Assembly (NCBI GenBank): GCA_022826945.1
Contig: JAJDTY010000044.1
Location: 31,279 to 95,278, forward strand
Direction of reading: 5' to 3'
Source: Candidatus Binatia bacterium
GTDB lineage: Bacteria > Desulfobacterota > Binatia > Bin18
Length of the DNA: 64,000 bases
Below the pieces are notes generated by a model. The model was not told the origin of the DNA. It did no database searches and worked only from the letters and a program-made list of their open reading frames with translations. Shown in pieces: positions 9,076 to 17,344 of this stretch (its first letter is position 1; each line of letters begins with the position of its first letter). The translations under genes were made by a program, and so were the position numbers.

Positions 9076-10317
9076 ATGAAATTCTGGATGTTTCATCTTA
9101 TGCCATGGCCACACCTGCCTGAGAATTTTACCGAGCAATACGATACGGCCTGGGTGACGTGTTCAAACAGTCTGTTTGATCCCGAGCGTGGCCCGGAGGT
9201 CTATCACCAGTATATCGATCAGCTCGCTTATGCCGATACGCTGGGCTTCGACGGGGTGGTCATCAATGAGCATCACCAGAATGCCTATGGCATTATGCCT
9301 TCGCCCAATTTGATTGCCGCCGCACTGTCGCAGCGGATCACACAGGCCCGTGTCATGGTGCTGGGCAACGGCCTGCCGCTCTACGATGTCCCGCTCAAGA
9401 TCGCCGAAGAATTTGCCATGCTCGATAATATGTTCCGCGGGAAATTTGACTGTGGCTTTGTCGTTGGCGGTGGCCCCGAGTATTACTCCTACAGCAAGAA
9501 TCCGACCTATGCCCGAGAACGATTCCGCGAAGCCACCGAACTCATTCTCAAGGCCTGGACCGACCCAGGTCCGTTCTCCTGGGAGGGCAAACATTTTCCG
9601 CTCCAATACGTCAACACTTGGCCACGGCCCGTGCAGTCCCCGCACCCTCCCGTGTGGATCCCCGGTGTGGGCAGTATTGAAACCATGGAGTTCGTCGCCC
9701 AGAAAGGGCTTATCTATGCGGCTCTGACCTACTCGCACGTTGAGGCCTTTCGTCGCAATGCAGCCTTTTTTCAGGAGACCGTGGCGCGGGTTGGCACATC
9801 TCCCTATCACCCAGAGATGCTAGGCTGGCTGGTTCCCATGTATGTGGCGGAAACCGACCAGAAGGCGCGAGAAGAAGCGGAAGAACATATCTGGTATTTC
9901 ATTGATAAACTGCTCAAAGGCTTTGCCGGCAAGGGCCGAACCTGGATGCCTCCGGGCTATACCTCACTCCAGTCGCTCCAGCGTCTCCAGGAACTCAACG
10001 ATCCGGGCAGCGGTCACGCCTCGGAGAGCAACTGGCAACTCGGCCATGCCAAGAATTGGGATGATATCGAAGCGGGCGGCTCGGTCCTGATTGGCAGTCC
10101 GCAGACTGTGCGGGAACAACTCCTCAAATACGTGGCCGAGTTCAAGGTCGGACATATTCTTGCCCTGCCGCAGTTCGGAAGTCTGCCCGATCATCTGACC
10201 CGTAAGAATATGGAACTACTGGCCGGCGAAGTCTTTCCCTATGTGCGCAAACATGCCGGAGCGGCGTTTGAGAGCGCCCCGGCGATGGACGCCCAACCCG
10301 CTCCGGCTTCGGCCTAA
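9076..10317 (+). CDS. LLM-class flavin-dependent oxidoreductase (luciferase-like monooxygenase)
   Basis: A 413-residue TIM-barrel enzyme of the bacterial luciferase-like superfamily, which uses reduced FMN or F420. Visible features are LGFDGVVINEHHQNAYG, the GNGLPLYDVPLKIAEEFAMLD block, FVVGGGPEYYSY and PVWIPGVGSIETMEFVA. The length fits the stand-alone family. GAGGGGAAACCGC precedes the ATG. The alpha/beta hydrolase gene starts 78 nt downstream; such pairs are common in catabolic or biosynthetic modules, the monooxygenase perhaps making an ester or aldehyde for the hydrolase. The substrate cannot be read from sequence, nor can F420 versus FMN use. Confidence 0.92.
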   Translation: MKFWMFHLMPWPHLPENFTEQYDTAWVTCSNSLFDPERGPEVYHQYIDQLAYADTLGFDGVVINEHHQNAYGIMPSPNLIAAALSQRITQARVMVLGNGLPLYDVPLKIAEEFAMLDNMFRGKFDCGFVVGGGPEYYSYSKNPTYARERFREATELILKAWTDPGPFSWEGKHFPLQYVNTWPRPVQSPHPPVWIPGVGSIETMEFVAQKGLIYAALTYSHVEAFRRNAAFFQETVARVGTSPYHPEMLGWLVPMYVAETDQKAREEAEEHIWYFIDKLLKGFAGKGRTWMPPGYTSLQSLQRLQELNDPGSGHASESNWQLGHAKNWDDIEAGGSVLIGSPQTVREQLLKYVAEFKVGHILALPQFGSLPDHLTRKNMELLAGEVFPYVRKHAGAAFESAPAMDAQPAPASA

Positions 10318-10395
10318 ACGAGCCGTTGAGGTCGGCGACGCCGGCCTCCCTGCCCTGCTTGCATACGCCCAACCCCGATCGACAGGACATATACT

Positions 10396-11217
10396 ATGAC
10401 ACTTCGCTCAGAAATCCTGACCATCCGCAATCAAAAGGTCCATCTCCTGCAAGACGGTGCAGGTCCTCCCCTGCTCTATCTGCACGGCCTGGTGGCGGAC
10501 CTGCATAGCTTCCCGGCCGACGGTGGGCTGACCGCTTTTCACGAAACGCTCGCACAGTCGTTTACCGTCTACGCACCAGCCCTGCCCGGCTATGCGGAGA
10601 CCGAGGGCTATGACGAATTGGAGACGGTTGAGGACCTGGTCTTCTTCTGCCTCGACGTGCTGGATGCCTTGAAATTGGACACCGTGCACCTGGTTGGCAC
10701 CTCCCTGGGGGGCTGGGTCGCGACCGAACTGGCAACCCGTCATGCGCACCGCTTACACAAACTCGTGCTCATTAACCCACTCGGCATCTCCACGTCGGAA
10801 GCCCGTATTGGCAATTTCTTCTATGCCGTGACACCTAAGGCGGAGGGCGGCAATCACGAAGTCCGGGAGTTGATCTTTTCTGACCAGAATTCGGAATTGG
10901 CCATGGGAGCTATCCCAGATGACATGGCACCCGAGTCCCAGTTTTTATTCTATAAGGCGCAGATGGTCTCGGCCCGTATCGGCTGGACCCCTCCGTCGCT
11001 CTACAACCCCCGGCTCAAAGATCGTCTCTACCGCGTCACAGTGCCGACGCTTCTGGTCTCCGCGGCGGAAGACAGGCTTGTGCCAACCTTGGTAGCCGAT
11101 GTGTATCAGACCGGCTTGCCCGAGGCCAAGCTGGTCCGGGTTGCGGACGCCGCGCATGCCATCTGGCTTGAACGGCCGCAACACACGGCAGAGCTCGTTA
11201 CACGATTTTTGCAGTAA
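10396..11217 (+). CDS. Alpha/beta-fold hydrolase
   Basis: A 273-residue cytoplasmic hydrolase with the canonical layout. The oxyanion region is LLYLHGLVADLHSFP, the nucleophile elbow is GTSLGGW with Ser103, the acid is in LLVSAAEDRLVPT, and the catalytic His is in ADAAHAIWLERP. It resembles C-C or ester hydrolases of aromatic degradation, but the family is too broad to name a substrate. It probably forms a transcription unit with the LLM monooxygenase upstream. Confidence 0.92.
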   Translation: MTLRSEILTIRNQKVHLLQDGAGPPLLYLHGLVADLHSFPADGGLTAFHETLAQSFTVYAPALPGYAETEGYDELETVEDLVFFCLDVLDALKLDTVHLVGTSLGGWVATELATRHAHRLHKLVLINPLGISTSEARIGNFFYAVTPKAEGGNHEVRELIFSDQNSELAMGAIPDDMAPESQFLFYKAQMVSARIGWTPPSLYNPRLKDRLYRVTVPTLLVSAAEDRLVPTLVADVYQTGLPEAKLVRVADAAHAIWLERPQHTAELVTRFLQ

Positions 11218-11230
11218 AGCGTACGCCAAT

Positions 11231-11389
11231 ATGGGCGCCAAGCATGCATTGATCTCCCTGGTCTATCTCGTTGGCGCAGCCCTCCTTTTCAGCCTTGCGC
11301 GGGCGGAGTTTTGGCAGGAGCGGATACCCGAAACGGCCCCCTTTGAACACCATGACGAGCTCCCAGACTTTGCCTCGTCCGTGACGTAG
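11231..11389 (+). CDS. Possible 52-residue membrane or secreted peptide
   Basis: A short frame begins with an ATG 13 nt after the hydrolase stop. It has a basic start, a hydrophobic run (ALISLVYLVGAALLFSLA) and a polar, acidic tail ending DFASSVT. No Shine-Dalgarno sequence is evident. I do not recognise it; it could be noncoding. Confidence 0.25.
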   Translation: MGAKHALISLVYLVGAALLFSLARAEFWQERIPETAPFEHHDELPDFASSVT

Positions 11390-11422
11390 TCCGCTCACTT
11401 GCCGCCCCAGTTTTGGCGCTTC

Positions 11423-11447
11423 TTTCTTTCCTGTGATAGGAAAGAAA
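11423..11447 (+). terminator. Perfect 10-bp hairpin ahead of fbp
   Basis: TTTCTTTCCT (11423-11432) and AGGAAAGAAA (11438-11447) are exact inverted complements separated by the 5-nt loop GTGAT. There is no following T-run and the stem is A+T-rich, so it may be a weak terminator for the hydrolase unit or a leader hairpin for fbp, whose ATG is 44 nt further on. Confidence 0.4.
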
Positions 11448-11491
11448 ACCGGGTCGTGTCATACGAAGAATAGCTGCGTAAGGAGGATGGT

Positions 11492-12487
11492 ATGTCCGAT
11501 GAGAGGATCACATTAACCCGTCATATTCTCATGCAACAACAGCAGCATCCGGGTGCAACCGGAGAATTCTCCATTCTCTTGTCCCAGATCGCGCTGGCCG
11601 CGAAGAGAATCTCCCGACGGCTGAGGGTGGCCGGGCTGACCGATGCGCTCGGGGCAAAGGACGAGATCAATGTGCAAGGCGAAATCGTTCAGAAATTAGA
11701 CGAAATCTCGAATGACGCCTTCCTCGAATCGTTTGCCTATGGCGAACTCGTGTCGGATATGGTGTCCGAAGAGATGGATCAGCCGGCCCAAATCCTGGGG
11801 AATGCAGACAAGGGGAAGTACGTTGTCTTTGTCGATCCCCTGGACGGCTCGTCCAATATCGATGTCGATGTCACGATTGGCTCCATTTTCTCCATACATC
11901 GTCGGCCGGCGGGCAGCGGCGACGCCTTGAAAAAAGCGCTGCACCTCAAGGGCAGAGACCAAGTTGCAGCCGGCTATGCTTTGTATGGTCCCAATACCAT
12001 GCTGGTCTACACCGCGGGTGCTGGGGTCCACGGTTTTACCCTCGACCCCGGTATTGGTGACTTTTTTCTATCGCACGAGGACATTCATATTCCGAGCCGC
12101 GGCTCGACGTATAGCATCAACGAAGGCCGCCGCAACGCTTGGTTTCCCGAAACGCGGCGTTACGTCGAACACTTGCAGCAGAAGGACAAAGACTCCGGAC
12201 GACCCTACTCCGGACGCTACGTCGGCTCTTTTGTCGCGGATTTTCACCGCACCTTGCTGAAAGGCGGCATCTTTATCTATCCCGCCGATCCCAAGAATAC
12301 GAACGGCAAGCTGCGGCTGATGTACGAAGCCGCGCCTATGGCCTTGGTCATTGAACAGGCCGGCGGCCGGGCCAGTAACGGGCGGCGGCCGATTCTGGAT
12401 CTCGTTCCCGAGGCTCTGCACCAGCGCACCCCCCTCCTCATTGGTAGTGCCGAGGATGTAGAACAGGCAGAGTCTTTTTATGCCTAA
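11492..12487 (+). CDS. fbp: Class 1 fructose-1,6-bisphosphatase
   Basis: A cytoplasmic gluconeogenic phosphatase converting fructose 1,6-bisphosphate to fructose 6-phosphate. At 331 residues it fits class 1. The metal-binding core FVDPLDGSSNID is at about 111-122, and the C-terminal RLMYEAAPMALVIEQAGG is the family signature. The start is set by AGGAGG 5 nt upstream. Class I aldolase follows after 46 nt, so the two would carry triose phosphates through to fructose 6-phosphate. The product could also feed trehalose or glycan precursors made by genes elsewhere in the window. Confidence 0.95.
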   Translation: MSDERITLTRHILMQQQQHPGATGEFSILLSQIALAAKRISRRLRVAGLTDALGAKDEINVQGEIVQKLDEISNDAFLESFAYGELVSDMVSEEMDQPAQILGNADKGKYVVFVDPLDGSSNIDVDVTIGSIFSIHRRPAGSGDALKKALHLKGRDQVAAGYALYGPNTMLVYTAGAGVHGFTLDPGIGDFFLSHEDIHIPSRGSTYSINEGRRNAWFPETRRYVEHLQQKDKDSGRPYSGRYVGSFVADFHRTLLKGGIFIYPADPKNTNGKLRLMYEAAPMALVIEQAGGRASNGRRPILDLVPEALHQRTPLLIGSAEDVEQAESFYA

Positions 12488-12533
12488 ACGGCACTGATAT
12501 GTATCTCAAGAATGCACGTGAGGAGGTAGGATC

Positions 12534-13457
12534 ATGACGGAACGCGTACAAGAAATCCTGAGTTGGTATGATGGTGACAATCCTGGCTCGCGGACGAATA
12601 TCGCCCGCTTACTCAATCATGGCCGTCTCGGCGGCACTGGCAAACTGGTCATCCTGCCGGTTGACCAGGGCTTTGAGCACGGGCCGGCCCGCAGCTTTGC
12701 GCCGAATCCCGCGGGTTATGACCCCGATTACCACTTTCAGCTCGCTATTGACGCTGGCTGTAATGCCTATGCCGCTCCGCTAGGTTTTCTCGAAGCTGGA
12801 GCCGATACCTTCCTCGACCGGGTTCCCCTCATTCTCAAGCTCAACAACCACGATGTACTGCACGATGAAAAAGACCCCCTCTCGTCGGTCACGAGCAGCG
12901 TTGACGACGCGCTCCGGCTCGGTTGTGCCGCGGTCGGGTTTACAATTTATCCGGGCTCATCCGCGGCCCAGACCATGTATGAACAACTGCGGGAAATCAC
13001 CAAAGAAGCTAAGTCCAAGGGGCTGGCGGTCGTGGTGTGGTCATACCCGCGCGGCTCGGACCTGAGTAAGGCCGGGGAGACAGCGATTGATGTCGTGGCC
13101 TATGCCGCGCAGATCGCCGCCCAGATGGGGGCGCATATCATTAAGGTGAAGCTGCCCAGCAGTCATATTGAACTGCCTGAGGCGCAAAAGGCGTACCAGA
13201 AACATCACGTACCCATTGAGACGCCGGCCGAACGTGTCCGCCACGTTGTGCAGAGCGCGTTCAACAACAAACGAATTGTCATCTTCTCGGGTGGTGCTGC
13301 CAAAGGCGATGAGGAGTTCTTCGATGAAGTCCGTGCGATTCGTGACGGTGGTGGGTTTGGCTCGATTATTGGTCGGAACTCGTTTCAGCGTATCAAAGAA
13401 GATGCGCATAAATTCCTGGACACCGTGATGGGAATTTACGAAGGGTCGGTACCCTAA
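12534..13457 (+). CDS. Class I fructose-bisphosphate aldolase (DhnA/FbaB type)
   Basis: A 307-residue Schiff-base aldolase of the archaeal/DhnA type, interconverting fructose 1,6-bisphosphate with dihydroxyacetone phosphate and glyceraldehyde 3-phosphate. Family marks are LPVDQGFEHGP (about 40-50), the NNHD stretch, VWSYPRG and IIKVKLPSSH, in which the lysine is a candidate Schiff-base residue. GAGGAGG lies about 7 nt before the ATG. It is the last gene of the fbp unit and meets the convergent glycan operon at a strong hairpin. Confidence 0.92.
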   Translation: MTERVQEILSWYDGDNPGSRTNIARLLNHGRLGGTGKLVILPVDQGFEHGPARSFAPNPAGYDPDYHFQLAIDAGCNAYAAPLGFLEAGADTFLDRVPLILKLNNHDVLHDEKDPLSSVTSSVDDALRLGCAAVGFTIYPGSSAAQTMYEQLREITKEAKSKGLAVVVWSYPRGSDLSKAGETAIDVVAYAAQIAAQMGAHIIKVKLPSSHIELPEAQKAYQKHHVPIETPAERVRHVVQSAFNNKRIVIFSGGAAKGDEEFFDEVRAIRDGGGFGSIIGRNSFQRIKEDAHKFLDTVMGIYEGSVP

Positions 13458-13497
13458 TTACTCCGCCCGTCTTTCTTACAAATCACGGTTCTCTCCC

Positions 13498-13523
13498 GGA
13501 GAGGGGCGCAAATGCCCCTCTCC
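13498..13523. terminator. Bidirectional hairpin terminator between convergent genes
   Basis: GGAGAGGGGC (13498-13507) pairs perfectly with GCCCCTCTCC (13514-13523) around a 6-nt loop. It lies in the 71-nt gap between the aldolase stop and the stop of the minus-strand glycosyltransferase, the expected place for a shared terminator. There is no long U-run on either side. Confidence 0.65.
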
Positions 13524-13528
13524 ACTAT

Positions 13529-14206
13529 CTAGCGCGTATCCGCATAAAACATCTTGAGTGCGGCCGGCGAAACCCCAAGGAAATGACATAGCCGCAGCCC
13601 CCACATGAGCAGAATGGTTTTTGTAACGCCGTGCTTCTGCCAACGGCGGGCGGAGGTTTTCACGTGTGCCCGCAGGCAGGCAATTTTTCCCAACCGCTTG
13701 AGTTGACGGCTGAATTCCAGGTCTTCCATGATGTCCCATTCCGGGTAACCGCCAATCGTTTCAAACACTTCACGACGGACGAAAATTCCCTGATCGCCGG
13801 TGGCAATGCCGGTCAGACGGGAGCGGATATTCATCAGGGTGCTGATCGCCCGGAAGGGCCAGCCCGGCGCGGCCACATGGACGTCAAACCGTCCGCCCAC
13901 AACCTCCGGGTCGGCCAGAACGTCCGCGATCAACTCGGAGAACTGTTCTGGGGGGATGGTATCCGCATGGAGAAAGAGCAGCGCTTCTCCGCTTGCTGCT
14001 CGGGCTCCAGCATTCATCTGACGGGCGCGGCCACGCGGGGCTGTAACGAGCCGGTCAACGTATGGCTGCGCGCACTCCGCCGTGCCATCCTCACTGCCGC
14101 CATCCACAACAATGATCTCGCAATCACCCACCTGACGAACCCACTTGAGCGTCCGCTCAATAGTTCCGGCCTCGTTCAGTGTGGGAATAACAATGCTGAC
14201 GCGCAT
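13529..14206 (-). CDS. TIGR04283-type family 2 glycosyltransferase
   Basis: A 225-residue GT-A glycosyltransferase. The N-terminal VSIVIPTLNEAGTIERTL, the VVDGGSEDGT nucleotide-binding site, the LHADT metal motif and the GDQGIFVRREVFETIGGYPE region with IMEDLEFSRQL match the family labelled arsenosugar-biosynthesis glycosyltransferase. No arsenite methyltransferase or radical-SAM arsenosugar gene is near, so the arsenosugar label should be treated with caution. It is the last gene of the minus-strand envelope operon; its ATG overlaps the previous stop by 1 nt. Confidence 0.87.
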   Translation of the reverse strand: MRVSIVIPTLNEAGTIERTLKWVRQVGDCEIIVVDGGSEDGTAECAQPYVDRLVTAPRGRARQMNAGARAASGEALLFLHADTIPPEQFSELIADVLADPEVVGGRFDVHVAAPGWPFRAISTLMNIRSRLTGIATGDQGIFVRREVFETIGGYPEWDIMEDLEFSRQLKRLGKIACLRAHVKTSARRWQKHGVTKTILLMWGLRLCHFLGVSPAALKMFYADTR

Positions 14207-14523
14207 CAGCCCCCTACCCGCAGAAAAGCCATGGTCAGTTGGTGCTTAAAACGAGTCCGGTCCGCTCCAGTGACGTTTTTATACGAAATACTCAGAAGCG
14301 TACGCTGGACAAGAAGCGTGGGGCTGAACGGGCTACGCTTCGGTTCGAGCGGATGCATGACCAACTCAAGCGTTCCCTGGCCGAGTGCCGTCCGGTAATG
14401 CCGATCCGTGTCTCCGTCTTCCTGGGTATACGTATAGTCATGCTGACGAAACAGGTTTTCGAGGCGAGAGATAACCTCGTCCGGAGAAAAGGCCACATTC
14501 CATTCCATTGTGGTGTCCGTCAT
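14206..14523 (-). CDS. Conserved-looking small protein of unknown function
   Basis: A 105-residue soluble protein with no signal peptide and no domain I can name. Its composition is normal for a small alpha/beta protein, with a central TLELVMHPLEP strand and a basic C-terminal helix. The ATG at 14523 is chosen because it forms an ATGA overlap with the upstream glycosyltransferase stop; a longer frame to 14568 would run into that gene. The 1-nt overlap with the next gene shows it is translated within the operon. A role beside the two glycosyltransferases is inference. Confidence 0.75.
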   Translation of the reverse strand: MTDTTMEWNVAFSPDEVISRLENLFRQHDYTYTQEDGDTDRHYRTALGQGTLELVMHPLEPKRSPFSPTLLVQRTLLSISYKNVTGADRTRFKHQLTMAFLRVGG

Positions 14524-15224
14524 GCGGCTCTCCTCGCGTATCGAAAGACCGTCCAGAGGATTTTCCACCCGGCTAATATGGTCCCTTTGATCGTTCCGCT
14601 CACTTTTGAGGTGCCAATCCGCTGGCGATAGCGGACCGGCACCTCAGTGATACGTAGCCCGTGGCGTATGGCCTTAATCTGCATTTCGACCGTCCAACCA
14701 TAGGTTTTATCCTGCATATCGAGGGCCAGAAGTTTCGGAAAACGAATGGCGCGAAACGGTCCAAGATCAGTATAGCTAAAACCGTATAGGAGGCGGATGA
14801 GCCACGTCGCCAGCGCATTACCTAACCGGGCATGAGCGAGCAGTGCTCCCGCTCCTGCTCGCTGCGACCGGGAGCCGATCACCATGTCATATCCCTCCTC
14901 AAGAATAGGCCACACAACGTCGCCGAGTTCGTCAGGGTAATCGCTGTAATCACCATCGAGAAAAACGAGAATATCAGGTTGTTTATCCTTCAGATAATCA
15001 ATGCCTGCCAGACAGGCCCAGCCATAGCCGCGACGCGGTTGGCTGAGAACAGTCGCACCCTGCGCTTGGGCCACCGTTGCGGTCCGGTCGGATGAGCCGT
15101 TGTCGACAACCACGACTTCCGCAAGCCGCTCCCACGGCAAGTCTCCCAGCACCTTGGGTAGGGATGCCTCTTCGTTGAGGGCCGGAATGACCACCGCAAT
15201 ACGTTCCAGGTTTTCTGTCTTCAT
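14520..15224 (-). CDS. Family 2 glycosyltransferase (polyprenyl-phosphate sugar transferase-like)
   Basis: A 234-residue GT-A enzyme resembling dolichyl/polyprenyl-phosphate mannose or glucose synthases. Motifs are AVVIPALNEEASLPKVL, VVVDNGSSDRT, LFLDGDYSDYPDEL (metal-binding DxD-like), VIGSRSQR and the RYRQRIGTSKVSGT segment typical of DPM1-like enzymes. It would charge a lipid carrier with sugar on the cytoplasmic face, suiting the membrane GT87-type enzyme upstream in the operon, which needs a lipid-linked donor. The exact sugar is unknown. Confidence 0.9.
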   Translation of the reverse strand: MKTENLERIAVVIPALNEEASLPKVLGDLPWERLAEVVVVDNGSSDRTATVAQAQGATVLSQPRRGYGWACLAGIDYLKDKQPDILVFLDGDYSDYPDELGDVVWPILEEGYDMVIGSRSQRAGAGALLAHARLGNALATWLIRLLYGFSYTDLGPFRAIRFPKLLALDMQDKTYGWTVEMQIKAIRHGLRITEVPVRYRQRIGTSKVSGTIKGTILAGWKILWTVFRYARRAA

Positions 15225-15227
15225 ATG

Positions 15228-15941
15228 TTACGGCAGCAGCTCAAAGGTGACCTGTACTGGAGTCTTATCAGGCGGCAATCTCTCCGTATCTGCCTGAAAC
15301 CGCCCCGGACGGGTCATATAGTCGGCGATACTCAACCCACCGTTGCTGAGCTTACCGCTCGGGCAACTGTATAAACACACCAGGCAGCCCGGCCGGAGGG
15401 CAAACGGCACCCGATTAAACCAGCGGTCCCGATTGCCTTCGAAATTCCAGACCGGAAGCTGGGGGTCGGAGGGAGACGAACGAAAAATGTGGTGGATCGG
15501 GAGACGCTTGGGCTCACCCCGCCAGGAGAGAAACACGGCAAAGCGGCTGCCGCTGGCCTTCTGCCGCGAGGCAGGATTGGTCGGATCGGTCCGTTGCGTC
15601 CATGCCTTCATCGACAGCGTATTACCCGGTTGGCCACCAATTTTGATCAAGGCGTCGTGAAAGGCGAGATCATCAACCGGTGTCTCAATGAGCGCATTTT
15701 TGGAGTGACCGCCCTTCCAGGTCAACAAATGGTAGCGCGCCTCGTCTCCTTCGGACCGATTAAAGCGACCAGGATAGATGACGCCATAGAGGGTGACCTG
15801 TTTTGACCCCGGAGAAATAACAAGCGGATTCTCGGGCGTTGCCGGCTGACTCGCTCGGGCGAGCGACGCACAGCCCTCCAAGAGGCAAACGACGCTCAGG
15901 CAGACAGCGTAAAATTTCCAGGCTAGACTATGGCGCTTCAT
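15228..15941 (-). CDS. Exported protein, possibly YdjY-like, of unknown function
   Basis: A 237-residue protein with an N-terminal export signal (basic KRH, hydrophobic FYAVCLSVVCLL, then EGC). The Cys could be lipidated although Glu at -2 is unusual. After it comes a 200-residue domain with KQVTLYGVIYPGRFNR, a segment that recalls YdjY-type domains, and a Cys-rich CLVCLYSCPSG near the end. The start at 15941 is set by an ATGA overlap with the membrane glycosyltransferase; the much longer open frame upstream lies wholly inside that gene. Function is unknown; an envelope role follows from context. Confidence 0.72.
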   Translation of the reverse strand: MKRHSLAWKFYAVCLSVVCLLEGCASLARASQPATPENPLVISPGSKQVTLYGVIYPGRFNRSEGDEARYHLLTWKGGHSKNALIETPVDDLAFHDALIKIGGQPGNTLSMKAWTQRTDPTNPASRQKASGSRFAVFLSWRGEPKRLPIHHIFRSSPSDPQLPVWNFEGNRDRWFNRVPFALRPGCLVCLYSCPSGKLSNGGLSIADYMTRPGRFQADTERLPPDKTPVQVTFELLP

Positions 15942-17326
15942 ACCAGCGCAACTCCCCGCCTCCGCCATGCTTCCCACGCCAGTACAGCGTAAAAAGGGAG
16001 ATATTCCAACCAGACCACCCAGCGAAACGTTTCCGGATCGCCACGATAGAGAAAGTAGAAGGCAGTGTAGTATAGCCCTAAAAGGCCTGACAAGAGCAGC
16101 CAGGAAACGCATGGAAAAAGGCAGACAAACGGCATCACCCACATAAAATACCACGGATTGCCGACCGGGCTGAGGAGAAGCAACGTCCCCATCACAAGGA
16201 AACACCCATATAAGAACTTGACTTCATTCCCCTCGCTGTTCCAGCGTAAAGCAACGCACACCGCGCCTATCAGACAGCCCACCACAACGCCGTTCGCCAG
16301 CCAGCGATCAACGAGCATCTGATGTAATAAGGGGAAGACAAAGCTGTTCGTTTGCCAGTGCTCGGCAAATATGGCAAAGCCCTGCCACAACCCGCTCCCA
16401 GCAGCCGCAAACGGAGCATAGCCACCAGTGATCACCAGACCGGTCAGCGCGAGTCCGCCGCACGCTCTTCCAAACCCGTAACGCCGCCAGGCATGCCAGG
16501 CAAAAAGGGGCAGCAGAACACCCGGAAAGACCTTCCCCAATATGGCCCCACCCAGGCTGAGAAATCCGGCCGGCAGCCGTCCGGTGACAAGCGCCAGCAA
16601 GGCCAGCATCAGCAGAAAGGTCGGCACGACGTCATAGTGTGACGAGTTGATCGTTTCTTTGATGACCAGCGGTGACCAGGCGTAGATCAGCACCCACAGC
16701 GGGGAACTCCCCAGGTGACATAATAGTCGGATAATGACCAGGCACACCGCTAGGTCAAAACAGAAGAAAATGATACGTAAGGTGAACAAGCTGCCCGGTG
16801 CAATCAGGGCGGCCAGACCGAACACGGCTTGCGCAACCGGGGGGTAGAGGGTCGGTACGTCCGGGTGATTTATTCTTGACAAGAGCAGGCCAAAGTGCAC
16901 GTCCGTTTCGGCCAGCTCCCGGTAGGGTTGGAGCGGCCCTTCTTTTCCGTTGTTCGTTTGTATCTCTCGCGGAGTGAAACGGTAGGGATTCAGACCGCTG
17001 GCAACCACCTTGCCATCCCACAGATAACGATAGAAGTCGTCCTCCTGAATGGGCTCGGAAAAGAGGAGGACAAGCCGAAAGAGCGCGGCAAAGATGAATA
17101 CCAGCGTAAGCGATCCGGACTCGACAGCTTGTCGCCTGACCCGCCAGATCGCTACGACATAGACAATAGACGCAAGACCGTACACCCCCACAAAGCCCAG
17201 GATCGGCCGGTCCTGGTGCCCGTGGCCATAGCTGAACGATTGGCTCAACCAGGCGATGACGGCATAGAGAATCAGCGAGAGCACGCCGAGAATGGTCAGC
17301 CAGAGGGAGAGACGGCGGTCAGACAT
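15938..17326 (-). CDS. Polytopic membrane glycosyltransferase (GT87/DUF2029-like)
   Basis: A 462-residue protein with about ten or eleven hydrophobic segments. Luminal motifs resemble GT-C mannosyltransferases of the GT87 family: EPIQEDDFYRYLWDGKVVA with the acidic pair after the first helices, and INHPDVPTLYPPVAQAVF. Such enzymes use polyprenyl-phosphate sugars on the periplasmic side. It sits 18 nt after a flippase-like YbhN/LPG-synthase membrane protein and before a lipid-sugar synthase, consistent with assembly of a lipid-linked glycan. Confidence 0.85.
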   Translation of the reverse strand: MSDRRLSLWLTILGVLSLILYAVIAWLSQSFSYGHGHQDRPILGFVGVYGLASIVYVVAIWRVRRQAVESGSLTLVFIFAALFRLVLLFSEPIQEDDFYRYLWDGKVVASGLNPYRFTPREIQTNNGKEGPLQPYRELAETDVHFGLLLSRINHPDVPTLYPPVAQAVFGLAALIAPGSLFTLRIIFFCFDLAVCLVIIRLLCHLGSSPLWVLIYAWSPLVIKETINSSHYDVVPTFLLMLALLALVTGRLPAGFLSLGGAILGKVFPGVLLPLFAWHAWRRYGFGRACGGLALTGLVITGGYAPFAAAGSGLWQGFAIFAEHWQTNSFVFPLLHQMLVDRWLANGVVVGCLIGAVCVALRWNSEGNEVKFLYGCFLVMGTLLLLSPVGNPWYFMWVMPFVCLFPCVSWLLLSGLLGLYYTAFYFLYRGDPETFRWVVWLEYLPFYAVLAWEAWRRRGVALV

Positions 17327-17344
17327 GATAGCAGCGAAAATTCT

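Noticed and set aside
13529..14206. Arsenosugar biosynthesis locus
   Set aside because: Only the TIGR04283 glycosyltransferase is present; no arsenic methylation or radical-SAM gene is nearby.
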